Notes under the pieces: model-generated
Told to the model about the DNA's origin: nothing
Seen by the model: only the letters and a program-made list of their open reading frames with translations
Databases searched by the model: none
In this document: in pieces, positions 17,963-26,038 of the stretch
Position numbering within the stretch: position 1 is the stretch's first letter
Layout of the letters: the number at the start of each line of letters is the position of its first letter
Position numbers and translations under genes: made by a program
Assembly: GCF_002236105.1 (NCBI RefSeq)
Contig: NZ_NIWU01000002.1
Span: 744,001-808,000, forward strand
Reading direction: 5' to 3'
Length of the DNA stretch: 64,000 nucleotides
Origin: Pseudomonas umsongensis
GTDB lineage: Bacteria > Pseudomonadota > Gammaproteobacteria > Pseudomonadales > Pseudomonadaceae

Positions 17963-19469
17963 CGGCGATGGCGCGTTGCGCAGCCGAACGCTTACGCCAG
18001 ATCCGCAGGATCGGCATCAACAGCATGATCGCTGTCAGGACCCAGCAACCGAAAGTGATCGGGCTCGACCAGAGGATTTCCAGCGCACCGTTGGAAATCG
18101 ACAGGGCGCGGCGCAGGTTTTGTTCCATCAGGCCTCCGAGAATGAACCCCAGCAGCACTGGCGACAGCGGGAAGTCCAGCTTGCGCAGGATATAGCCGAA
18201 GATGCCGATGCCGATCATCAGGAACAGGTCAAAGGTGGTGGCGTGCACCGCGTAGACGCCGATCCCGGTAATGATCGCGATCACCGGCACCAGTGCCCAG
18301 TTCGGCACAGCGAGGATACGGGTGAAGATACGGATCATCGGGATGTTGAGGATCACCAGCATGATGTTGGCGATGAACAGCGAGGCGATCAGGCCCCAGA
18401 CGATGTCCGGTTGCTGCTGGAACAGCAGCGGGCCCGGGGTGATGTTGTACAGCGACAGGGCGCCGATCATCACCGCCGTGGTGCCTGAGCCTGGAACACC
18501 CAGGGTCAGCATCGGTACCAAAGCGCCGCACGCTGCGCCGCCGATGGCCGTTTCCGGAGCGGCGAGGCCGCGCATGTCGCCTTGGCCAAATTTACCCTTG
18601 GCGCCTGCGATGCGTTTTTCCGTCATGTAGGCCACGGCGCTGGCCAGGGTGGCACCGGCTCCCGGTAACACGCCCATGATGAAACCCAGAACGCCGCAAC
18701 GGATGTTCACCACGAACACCGACGCCGCTTCCTTGAAGTTGAACATCATGCGCCCGGTGGCTTTCACCGCTTCCTGGCCGTGATGGGTTTTTTCCAGCAA
18801 CAGCAGAATTTCACTGATGGAAAACAGGCCCAACACCAGCACCACGAACTGAATACCGTCGGTCAGGTGAATGTTGTCCCCGGTGAAGCGGTACACACCG
18901 CTGTTGGCGTCGATGCCGACCGTCGACAGGAACAGGCCGATCAGTGCTGCAATAAAGGTTTTCAACGGTCGGTCACCGGCCATGCCACCCAGGCAAACGA
19001 TCGCAAATACCATCAGCACGAAGTATTCCGCCGGTCCGAAGGCGATCGCCCATTTCGCCAGCAGCGGGGCAAACAGCACCATGCCGCAGGTGGCGATGAA
19101 GGCGCCGATGAATGAGCTCCACGCCGACAGCGAAAGCGCCACGCCGGCCAGGCCTTTGCGGGCCATCGGATAGCCGTCGAGGGTGGTCATCACGGTGGAG
19201 GCTTCGCCCGGTATGTTCAGCAGGATCGAGCTGATCCGGCCGCCGTATTCGCAACCCAGGTACACGGCTGCGAGGAGGATCAGCGCCGATTCCGGCGGCA
19301 GGCCGAGGGCGAATGCGATGGGGATCAGCAATGCCACGCCATTGATCGGCCCCAGGCCCGGCAACAGGCCGACCACCGTACCGATCAGGGTGCCGCAGAG
19401 GGCGGTCACCAGGTTGTACGGGCTCAGCGCGACGCCGAAGCCCTGACCCAAATAGCCAAGAGTATCCAT
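17955..19469 (-). CDS. tctA: TctA, large membrane subunit of tripartite tricarboxylate transporter
   Basis: A 504-residue protein with about 11-12 membrane segments. The TctA signatures GLLPGLGPINGVALLIP (about residue 38) and VLPGAGATLASAVAYMTEK (about 266) carry the conserved PGxG motifs. It forms the transport channel with TctB and is fed by the periplasmic TctC. The gene starts one base after tctB. Citrate or related tricarboxylates are the family substrate; the exact substrate cannot be read here. Confidence 0.92.
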   Translation of the reverse strand: MDTLGYLGQGFGVALSPYNLVTALCGTLIGTVVGLLPGLGPINGVALLIPIAFALGLPPESALILLAAVYLGCEYGGRISSILLNIPGEASTVMTTLDGYPMARKGLAGVALSLSAWSSFIGAFIATCGMVLFAPLLAKWAIAFGPAEYFVLMVFAIVCLGGMAGDRPLKTFIAALIGLFLSTVGIDANSGVYRFTGDNIHLTDGIQFVVLVLGLFSISEILLLLEKTHHGQEAVKATGRMMFNFKEAASVFVVNIRCGVLGFIMGVLPGAGATLASAVAYMTEKRIAGAKGKFGQGDMRGLAAPETAIGGAACGALVPMLTLGVPGSGTTAVMIGALSLYNITPGPLLFQQQPDIVWGLIASLFIANIMLVILNIPMIRIFTRILAVPNWALVPVIAIITGIGVYAVHATTFDLFLMIGIGIFGYILRKLDFPLSPVLLGFILGGLMEQNLRRALSISNGALEILWSSPITFGCWVLTAIMLLMPILRIWRKRSAAQRAIADV

Positions 19470-19470
19470 A

Positions 19471-19929
19471 TCAGTTCTCCAGAACGTCGAGCACGCCCAA
19501 GGGCAACGGTACGTCCATCAACTTGTCGAACAGCAGGTAAAGGCCGACGGCCATCAAGCTGATGATCACGACGCTGGGCAGCCAGCGGCCGCCATACAGG
19601 CGCGCCATCGGCACACCGATGAGGATGCTGGCAACGATGAAGCCAAGCGGTTCGAAGGTGCCGGCGAACACCAGCAGCAGCGCCACGCAGATGGCGATCT
19701 TGGTCAAGGTTTCGCGATCCAGCGGCGGCTCGTCATCACTGTGCTTGATCGGTGCGGGACGAAACACCATGTACAACAGCGCCGAGCCCATCAGGCCAAG
19801 CATCAGCAACGGGAAGGCCCGAGGGCCCACCGGTTCGTAGGAAAAAGCCGCCTGATACGGCCAGGCCATCAGCGCCAGGCCGACACAGGCCAGCAACAGC
19901 ACCGAAGCAAAAATGCGTTGTAAGAGCAT
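19471..19929 (-). CDS. tctB: TctB, small membrane subunit of tripartite tricarboxylate transporter
   Basis: A 152-residue protein with four predicted membrane segments and the family motif GPRAFPLLML. The start MLLQRIFAS at 19929 is preceded by CAGGAG; a start six codons upstream lies across that ribosome site and is less likely. It sits between tctC (56-base gap) and tctA (1-base gap). Confidence 0.88.
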   Translation of the reverse strand: MLLQRIFASVLLLACVGLALMAWPYQAAFSYEPVGPRAFPLLMLGLMGSALLYMVFRPAPIKHSDDEPPLDRETLTKIAICVALLLVFAGTFEPLGFIVASILIGVPMARLYGGRWLPSVVIISLMAVGLYLLFDKLMDVPLPLGVLDVLEN

Positions 19930-19985
19930 GGGGAACTCCTGGGTCACGGCGGCGCTAGCCCGCCGTGACCGCTAGACAGAGACGA

Positions 19986-20963
19986 TCACTGGATCAGGCC
20001 GAACTCTTTGGCCAGCACTTTGTAGTCCGCTACCTGCTTCTTCACGTAGGTGTCCAGTTCCGGGCCGGTCATGGCGAACGGGAACAGTTCACGCTGATCG
20101 CGCAGCTTGGCGAACTCGGGTGAGGCCAGCAGTTTGTCGAAGGAGTCCTTCCACCAGGCATAGTCTTCATCGCTGACTTTTGGCCCCAGGTAGAAGCCGC
20201 GAACCACTGGCCAGACGATGTCGTAGCCTTGTTCCTTGGCGGTCGGGATGTCTTTCATTTCCGGCTCGTCCAGGCGCTTGTCGGAGAACACCGCGAGCAG
20301 ACGCATGTCGCCGCTCTGGATGTGCGGCATGGAGTCGGAGATGTCGGTGCTGCCGACCTGGATGTGGCCGCCGAGCAAGGCAGTGGCGATTTCACCGCCG
20401 CCTTCGAGCGCCACGTAACGCAGGTCGCGCGGATTGATCCCGGCGGCCTTGGCGATCAGGGCGGTCTGCATCCAGTCCTGGCTGCCGACGGTGCCGCCGG
20501 AACCGATTACCACTTTGCTCGGATCTTTCTTCAGCGCCTGGACCAGATCGTCCAGGGTCTTGTAGGGCGAATCGCTCTTCACGGCGATGGCGCCGTAGCT
20601 GGTGCCAACGGCGGCCAGCCAGCGCACGTTGGTTTCATCGAAGCGACCAAACTTGCCCTGGGCCAGGTTGAGCAGCGAACCGCTTGACCAGGCCACCAAC
20701 GTGCCGGCATCCGCCGGGCGCTGGGCGACTACCGCGTTATAAGCCACCGCGCCGACACCGCCGGGCATGTAGGTCACGCGCATCGGTTTGGTCAGCAGCT
20801 TTTCGTTGACCAGCGCGCTTTGCGCCAGTTTGCAGGTCAGGTCGAAACCGCCGCCGGGCGAGGCCGGTGCGATGCATTCCGGGCGTTTGGGCTCGGCCAT
20901 CAGTGGGCCGGCGAACAGCATGACGCTGGCGGCGAGGGCGAAACGGCGCAGTGATCGATTCAT
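19986..20963 (-). CDS. tctC: TctC, periplasmic tricarboxylate-binding protein
   Basis: A 325-residue precursor with a signal peptide (about residues 1-24, cleavage after LMA). The family signature ECIAPASPGGGFDLTCK lies near the mature N-terminus, and the conserved GGTVGSQDW and ALLGGHIQ segments follow. It captures the tricarboxylate for TctAB. The start at 20963 was chosen because the signal peptide begins there and a GGAG lies upstream. It is transcribed divergently from tctDE, which is expected to control it. Confidence 0.92.
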   Translation of the reverse strand: MNRSLRRFALAASVMLFAGPLMAEPKRPECIAPASPGGGFDLTCKLAQSALVNEKLLTKPMRVTYMPGGVGAVAYNAVVAQRPADAGTLVAWSSGSLLNLAQGKFGRFDETNVRWLAAVGTSYGAIAVKSDSPYKTLDDLVQALKKDPSKVVIGSGGTVGSQDWMQTALIAKAAGINPRDLRYVALEGGGEIATALLGGHIQVGSTDISDSMPHIQSGDMRLLAVFSDKRLDEPEMKDIPTAKEQGYDIVWPVVRGFYLGPKVSDEDYAWWKDSFDKLLASPEFAKLRDQRELFPFAMTGPELDTYVKKQVADYKVLAKEFGLIQ

Positions 20964-21353
20964 TGTTGTCTCCACAGGAGTTGTTGTTTTTTGGGATGTT
21001 TCAGATGCAGCGGTTTCGCTTCGCGCAGGCGTTGACGGCGCCGGCAAGCGAATACGAGGGGGTTCGAGAAAAGGGGCGGGACGGACAAATGTGGAGCTGG
21101 GTGGACAGCATGGCGACGTACCTCGTTATTGTTCTTATTGGCGAAAACGCATCGAGGCGTTTTTCGGGAGCTACATTTCAAATCACGATCGATGGCTGCG
21201 AGATAAACCATCCGTAGATCGACTCTAACGGTCCAACCTTTCGCTAACCTTTCATCGGGCTTTCACGGTTTTTCAGGCTTCACAGCGGCGGATGCCGCTG
21301 TAAACTCCGCGCCAAAGAATGGCGTCGACCATCCCTGAACGAGGTAATGATCC
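20964..21353. other. Divergent regulatory region between tctC and tctD
   Basis: About 390 bases without a supported gene; short open frames here show no family features. It must carry the promoters of both tctCBA and tctDE. The only clear structure is the set of spaced repeats at 21238-21274, listed separately. Confidence 0.6.
21238..21274 (+). promoter_or_regulatory. Candidate TctD operator: helically spaced CTTTC repeats
   Basis: CTTTC occurs at 21238, 21249 and 21260 (11-base steps), followed by TTTTC at 21270. OmpR/PhoB-type regulators such as TctD bind direct repeats spaced by about one helical turn. The block is about 80 bases before tctD and 275 bases before tctC. Confidence 0.45.
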
Positions 21354-22025
21354 ATGCGTGTCCTGCTCGTCGAAGACCATCTGCAGCTCGCTGAAAGTGT
21401 CGCTCAGGCGCTCAAGAGCACCGGCTTGACCGTGGATGTGCTGCACGACGGCGTGGCGGCCGACCTGGCGCTGGGTAGCGAGGAATACGCCATGGCGATT
21501 CTCGACGTCGGCCTGCCGCGCATGGACGGTTTCGAAGTGCTGGCGCGCCTGCGTGCCCGGGGTAAGAATCTACCGGTGTTGATGTTGACCGCCCGCAGCG
21601 ACGTCAAGGACCGGGTCCATGGCCTGAACCTGGGGGCCGACGACTACCTGGCCAAGCCTTTCGAACTCACCGAGCTTGAAGCCCGGGTCAAGGCCTTGTT
21701 GCGCCGCAGTGTGTTGGGTGGCGAGCGCCTGCAGCGCTGCGGTGTGCTGGCCTACGACCTGGAGACCCGGCGCTTTACCCTCGGTGAGGAACTGCTGACC
21801 CTGACCTCCCGCGAGCAAGCGGTACTCGAAGCCCTGATCGCCCGTCCTGGCCGGGTGATGAGCAAGGAGCAACTGGCGTCACAGGTCTTCGGCCTGGACG
21901 AAGAGGCCAGTCCGGACGCCATCGAAATCTATGTTCACCGCTTGCGCAAGAAACTCGACGGCCACCCGGTGGCGATCGTAACGTTCCGCGGTCTCGGTTA
22001 TTTGCTGGAAAGCCGTGATGCATAA
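21354..22025 (+). CDS. tctD: TctD, OmpR-family response regulator
   Basis: A 223-residue regulator. The receiver domain (1-115) has the acidic pair E7/D8, phospho-acceptor D51 (AILDVGLP), T79 and K101 (YLAKPFE). The C-terminal winged helix (about 125-220) ends RGLGYLLE. It controls the tricarboxylate transporter genes divergent from it. It overlaps the sensor gene by eight bases (a TGATGCATAA-type junction), which indicates coupled translation. Confidence 0.9.
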   Translation: MRVLLVEDHLQLAESVAQALKSTGLTVDVLHDGVAADLALGSEEYAMAILDVGLPRMDGFEVLARLRARGKNLPVLMLTARSDVKDRVHGLNLGADDYLAKPFELTELEARVKALLRRSVLGGERLQRCGVLAYDLETRRFTLGEELLTLTSREQAVLEALIARPGRVMSKEQLASQVFGLDEEASPDAIEIYVHRLRKKLDGHPVAIVTFRGLGYLLESRDA

Positions 22026-23406
22026 GGCCAGCAGCCTGCGTTGGCGGTTGCTGTGGAACCTGGCGCTGTTGCTGGTGGTATTGATGCTGGCCAGCGGCTT
22101 GAGCGCTTACTGGAACGGTCGCGAAGCGGCCGACACGGCCTATGACCGCACGTTACTGGCCTCGGCGCGGACCATCGCCGCCGGCCTGTCCGAACGTGAT
22201 GGCAGCCTCAGCCTGGACGTGCCTTACGTGGCCCTCGATACGTTCGCCTACGACAGCGCGGGGCGGATTTTTTACCTGGTCAACGATATCAACCAGAAGC
22301 TGATCTCCGGTTATGAAAACCTGCCGCCACCCCCTCCCGGTACACCGCGCACCGACAACTACCCGGCGCTCGCGCGTTTTTACAACGCGACTTATCGGGG
22401 ACAGAACGTGCGCGTGGTCAGTTTGCTCAAGCCGGTCAGCGAGCCGAACATGAACGGCATGGCGGAAATCCGCGTGGCGGAGACCGATGAGGCACGCGTC
22501 AGCATGGCCCGCAGCCTGGCCGGCGATACATTGCTGCGCCTGGGCATGCTGGCGGTCGGGGCACTGATGATCGTGTGGTTTGCGGTCAGTGCGGCGCTGC
22601 GCCCGCTGGAGCGTTTGCGCACCGCAGTGGAGGAACGTCAGCCGGATGACCTGCGGCCGCTACCCCTGGTGGAAGTGCAACGCGAGTTGTGGCCACTGGT
22701 GCGTGCGCTCAACCATTTCACCGAACGCCTGCGCGGGCAGTTCGAGAAGCAGGCGCAATTCATCGCCGACGCCGCACACGAACTGCGCACGCCGTTGGCA
22801 GCGCTCAAGGCCCGGCTGGAATTGGGCTTGCGCTCGAACGAGCCGCAAACCTGGCGCAGCACGCTGGAAACCGCTGCCCAAGGCACTGATCGCCTGACCC
22901 ACCTGGCCAATCAATTGCTCTCGCTGGCCCGGGTGGAAAACGGCGCCAGGGCGATTGCCGAGGGCGGCGCGCAGTTGCTCGACCTCAGTCAATTGGCCCG
23001 TGAGCTGGGCATGGCCATGGCGCCGCTGGCCCATAAACGCGGCGTGGCCCTGGCGCTGGAAGCTGACGAGCCGGTCTGGTTGCGCGGTGAGCCGACCTTG
23101 TTGAATGAGCTGTTGAGCAATCTGGTGGACAACGCCCTGGCCCACACGCCACCGGGCGGCAACGTCATTTTGCGGGTCCTGGCGCCGGCGGTGCTGGAGG
23201 TCGAGGACGACGGGCCGGGCATTCCCCTTGATGAGCGCGATCGGGTGTTCGAGCGCTTTTACCGGCGCAATCAGCAAGTGGCCGGTTCAGGCTTGGGGTT
23301 GGCGATTGTTGGCGAAATCTGCCGGGCGCACCTGGCGCAAATCAGCCTGCATGATGGGGAGAAGGCGGGGTTGAAGGTGCGGGTGAGTTTTATGGCTGGG
23401 GAATGA
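22018..23406 (+). CDS. tctE: TctE, sensor histidine kinase
   Basis: A 462-residue inner-membrane kinase. TM1 lies at about residues 10-30, a 2CSK_N-type periplasmic sensor at about 31-165, TM2 at about 168-188, then a HAMP-like linker. The dimerisation domain has phospho-acceptor H254 (AAHELRTPL) and the ATPase domain has the N box (NLVDNALAHTP), G1 box (EDDGPGIP) and G2 box (GSGLGLAI). The ATG at 22018 is preferred over a GTG one codon earlier. Partner of TctD; it likely senses a tricarboxylate. Confidence 0.9.
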   Translation: MHKASSLRWRLLWNLALLLVVLMLASGLSAYWNGREAADTAYDRTLLASARTIAAGLSERDGSLSLDVPYVALDTFAYDSAGRIFYLVNDINQKLISGYENLPPPPPGTPRTDNYPALARFYNATYRGQNVRVVSLLKPVSEPNMNGMAEIRVAETDEARVSMARSLAGDTLLRLGMLAVGALMIVWFAVSAALRPLERLRTAVEERQPDDLRPLPLVEVQRELWPLVRALNHFTERLRGQFEKQAQFIADAAHELRTPLAALKARLELGLRSNEPQTWRSTLETAAQGTDRLTHLANQLLSLARVENGARAIAEGGAQLLDLSQLARELGMAMAPLAHKRGVALALEADEPVWLRGEPTLLNELLSNLVDNALAHTPPGGNVILRVLAPAVLEVEDDGPGIPLDERDRVFERFYRRNQQVAGSGLGLAIVGEICRAHLAQISLHDGEKAGLKVRVSFMAGE

Positions 23407-23631
23407 TGGGGCCTGTTCTGGCCTCATCGTCGGAACGCCGCCCAGAGCAGGTTCCTACAGGGTTATCCGACACGGTTAACCCGGGATACCAATACAGAAA
23501 AGCCCTACACCATCCTCAGAAACGTCCTATTTCCAGCTTCCTTCCATTTCGCCAAAGCTTTCACCCCTCAGGACCCGGGTGAACGCTAAACCCTTCCTGT
23601 GTGTTTCCCCCACAGACCAGGAAGGCCTGAC
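23407..23631. other. Gap between tctE and the vgrG island with a REP-like fragment
   Basis: 225 bases. A partial repeat at about 23428-23467 (ATCGTCGGAACGCCGCCCAG then CAGGTTCCTACAGGG) matches the left half of the element at 34.7 kb on the far side of the island. No promoter was recognised with confidence. Confidence 0.5.
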
Positions 23632-26010
23632 ATGAGCACACAACCGCGCATCTTCTTCAACCACACCCGTCACAAATTCGCGATCCGCTGGTTCGACGCC
23701 GCGTTCGATGTCCTCGCCTTCGAAGGCGAAGAACACCTCAGCCAACCCTTCACCTACCGCATCGAATTCACCTGCAGCGAGCAAGACCTCAGCGCCGAGA
23801 AGATGCTCAACAAGGACGCCAGTTTTAGCCTCTATCCGCCGCCGGCAAAGCCTCCTTACCCTGGCCTGCCAGTGCCCGAGGTCAAGCCGTTGCGCAGCCT
23901 GTATGGGATGGTCAATAGCTTCCAGCGCCTGTCCGCCTCCCGCGACGAAGCGCGCTATGAAATCACCCTGCAACCGCGCCTTGCCCTGCTCGATCGTGGC
24001 CGTCAGTACCGCCTGTACCAGCAGCAGTCGGTGCCGGAGATCGTCGAGCACATCCTGCGCAGCCGCCACGATTTCCTCGGCCAGCACTTCTTGTTCCAAT
24101 TGGTGCGCGAATACCCCCGGCGCGAGCAGGTCATGCAGTACGGCGAAAGCGACCTGGCGTTCATCGAGCGGCTGCTGGCCGAGGTCGGCATCTGGTACCG
24201 CTTCAGCCACGACGACCGCCTGCGGATCGACGTTGTCGAGTTCCACGACGACCAGCGCCACTACCAGTTTGGCGTGAAATTGCCACTGCGTGCACCCGCC
24301 GGTTTCGCCAGCGGTGAGGACGGCGTGTGGGGTTTGCAGACCCGCCACCAGGTGGTGGAAAAATCCATCAACTTTCGCGCCTATCACCCCCTTGATGCCC
24401 GCGCCTTTCTCGATGGCGAGGTCGACCAGACCCGTGGCACCACGACCAGCACCTACGGCGAGGCCTACCACTACGCCGAACCCTATCGCGTGCTCGGTGA
24501 CAAACTGGACCAGGACGAAGACCTGCTAAGCGAAAGCGGCTTTTTCTACGCGCGCCTGCGCCACGAGCGCTACCTCAACAGCCAGACCCATCTCAGCGGC
24601 GCCAGCAGCAGCGCCACCCTGGCGCCAGGCCAGGTGCTGAAAATCGCCGGCGCGCCCCAGGCCTTTGCCCCTGGCGCGGTGATCACCGGCCTGCGCACCC
24701 GTGCCGCCCGCGACCGCAACATCGAAGTGCATTTCGAAGCCATTCCCTACGCCGAGATGGTCTGCTTCCGCCCAAAGGTCCCGCCCAAACCGATCATCGC
24801 CGGCACCCTGCCAGCCCGGCTGAGCAGCCCCGAGCGCAACGACCGCTACGCCGAAATCGATCTCGAAGGCCGCTACCGCGTGCGCTTCCTGTTCGACCGC
24901 GACACCTGGAAACCCGGCCAGGAAAGCACCTGGCTGCGCCTGGCCCGGCCTTACGGCGGCGACACCCACGGCCTGCACCTGCCAATGCTCGCCGGCACCG
25001 AAGTGGCGGTGGCTTTCGAACAGGGCGACCCGGACCGCCCCTACATCGCCCACGCCCTGCACGACAGCGAACACCCGGACCACGTGACCCTGCGCAGGCG
25101 CGACCACACCCGCAATGTGCTGCGTACACCGGCGAACAACAAGCTGCGCATGGAAGACCTGCGGGGGCAGGAGCACCTCAAGCTCAGTACCGAGTATGGC
25201 GGCAAGAGTCAGCTGAATCTGGGGCATTTGGTGGATGCGAAGAAGCAGAAGCGCGGGGAAGGGTTTGAGCTAAGAACGGATGATTGGGGGAGTATTCGTG
25301 GGGGCAAGGGGTTGTTCATCAGTGCCGATGAACAACCGAAAGCCCAGGGCCAGGTGCTGGAAATGAGTCCGGCCCTCGAACGCCTACAACAGGCCGGCGA
25401 ACAACTGCAAAAACTCTCGGTCGACGCCCAGGCCGCCAACGCCGATCCGGCGGACGTCAGCGCGCAACTGAACCTGCTGCGCCAGGACCTGGAGCAGCTC
25501 AAGGCCTCGGTCCTGCTGCTCAGCGCCCCGCAAGGCATTGCCCTCACCAGCGGCCAACACCTGCAACTGGCAGCGCAGGACAACCTGATGCTCAACGCTG
25601 GCGGCCAAGCCGATATCAGCGTGGTCAAGCGCCTGTTCATGGGTGTGGGCCAGGGCCTTAGCCTGTTCGTGCGCAAGCTGGGGATCAAGCTGATCGCCAA
25701 TCAGGGCGCCGTAAAAATTCAGGCGCAGAACGATGGCATGGAACTGCTGGCTCGCCACGGGCTATCGATCACCAGCACCGAAGACGAAGTCCATATCACT
25801 GCGAAAAAGAAAATCACCCTCAATGGCGGCGGCAGCTACTACATCCTCGATGCGAGTGGCATCGAGTCGGGGACGGCGGGGGATCACAAGGCCAAGGCTG
25901 CGCATCACGAGTTCAAGGGGCCTGGCGAGCAGGTTCGGCAAATGCCGTCGCTATCTCAACGGTCTGAATACCCTGTCCAGTTCCTGGACCGTACGGATTT
26001 CTCTGGCTGA
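23632..26010 (+). CDS. vgrG: VgrG, type VI secretion spike protein
   Basis: A 792-residue VgrG/TssI. The gp27-like base (about residues 10-390) starts with a typical beta-rich segment (FDVLAFEGEEHLSQPFTYRIEF). A gp5-like OB fold follows (about 400-480: GRYRVRFLFDRD, WLRLARPYGG, GTEVAVAFEQGDPDRPYIAHALHD), then a beta-helical stalk and a C-terminal DUF2345-like region (about 640-790). It has no C-terminal toxin extension, so the cargo is probably the next gene, 28 bases downstream. GC content and codon use are those of the host. No hcp or PAAR gene lies in the window. Confidence 0.93.
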   Translation: MSTQPRIFFNHTRHKFAIRWFDAAFDVLAFEGEEHLSQPFTYRIEFTCSEQDLSAEKMLNKDASFSLYPPPAKPPYPGLPVPEVKPLRSLYGMVNSFQRLSASRDEARYEITLQPRLALLDRGRQYRLYQQQSVPEIVEHILRSRHDFLGQHFLFQLVREYPRREQVMQYGESDLAFIERLLAEVGIWYRFSHDDRLRIDVVEFHDDQRHYQFGVKLPLRAPAGFASGEDGVWGLQTRHQVVEKSINFRAYHPLDARAFLDGEVDQTRGTTTSTYGEAYHYAEPYRVLGDKLDQDEDLLSESGFFYARLRHERYLNSQTHLSGASSSATLAPGQVLKIAGAPQAFAPGAVITGLRTRAARDRNIEVHFEAIPYAEMVCFRPKVPPKPIIAGTLPARLSSPERNDRYAEIDLEGRYRVRFLFDRDTWKPGQESTWLRLARPYGGDTHGLHLPMLAGTEVAVAFEQGDPDRPYIAHALHDSEHPDHVTLRRRDHTRNVLRTPANNKLRMEDLRGQEHLKLSTEYGGKSQLNLGHLVDAKKQKRGEGFELRTDDWGSIRGGKGLFISADEQPKAQGQVLEMSPALERLQQAGEQLQKLSVDAQAANADPADVSAQLNLLRQDLEQLKASVLLLSAPQGIALTSGQHLQLAAQDNLMLNAGGQADISVVKRLFMGVGQGLSLFVRKLGIKLIANQGAVKIQAQNDGMELLARHGLSITSTEDEVHITAKKKITLNGGGSYYILDASGIESGTAGDHKAKAAHHEFKGPGEQVRQMPSLSQRSEYPVQFLDRTDFSG

Positions 26011-26038
26011 TTCTTTCGCAAACCTGGAGCGACACACC

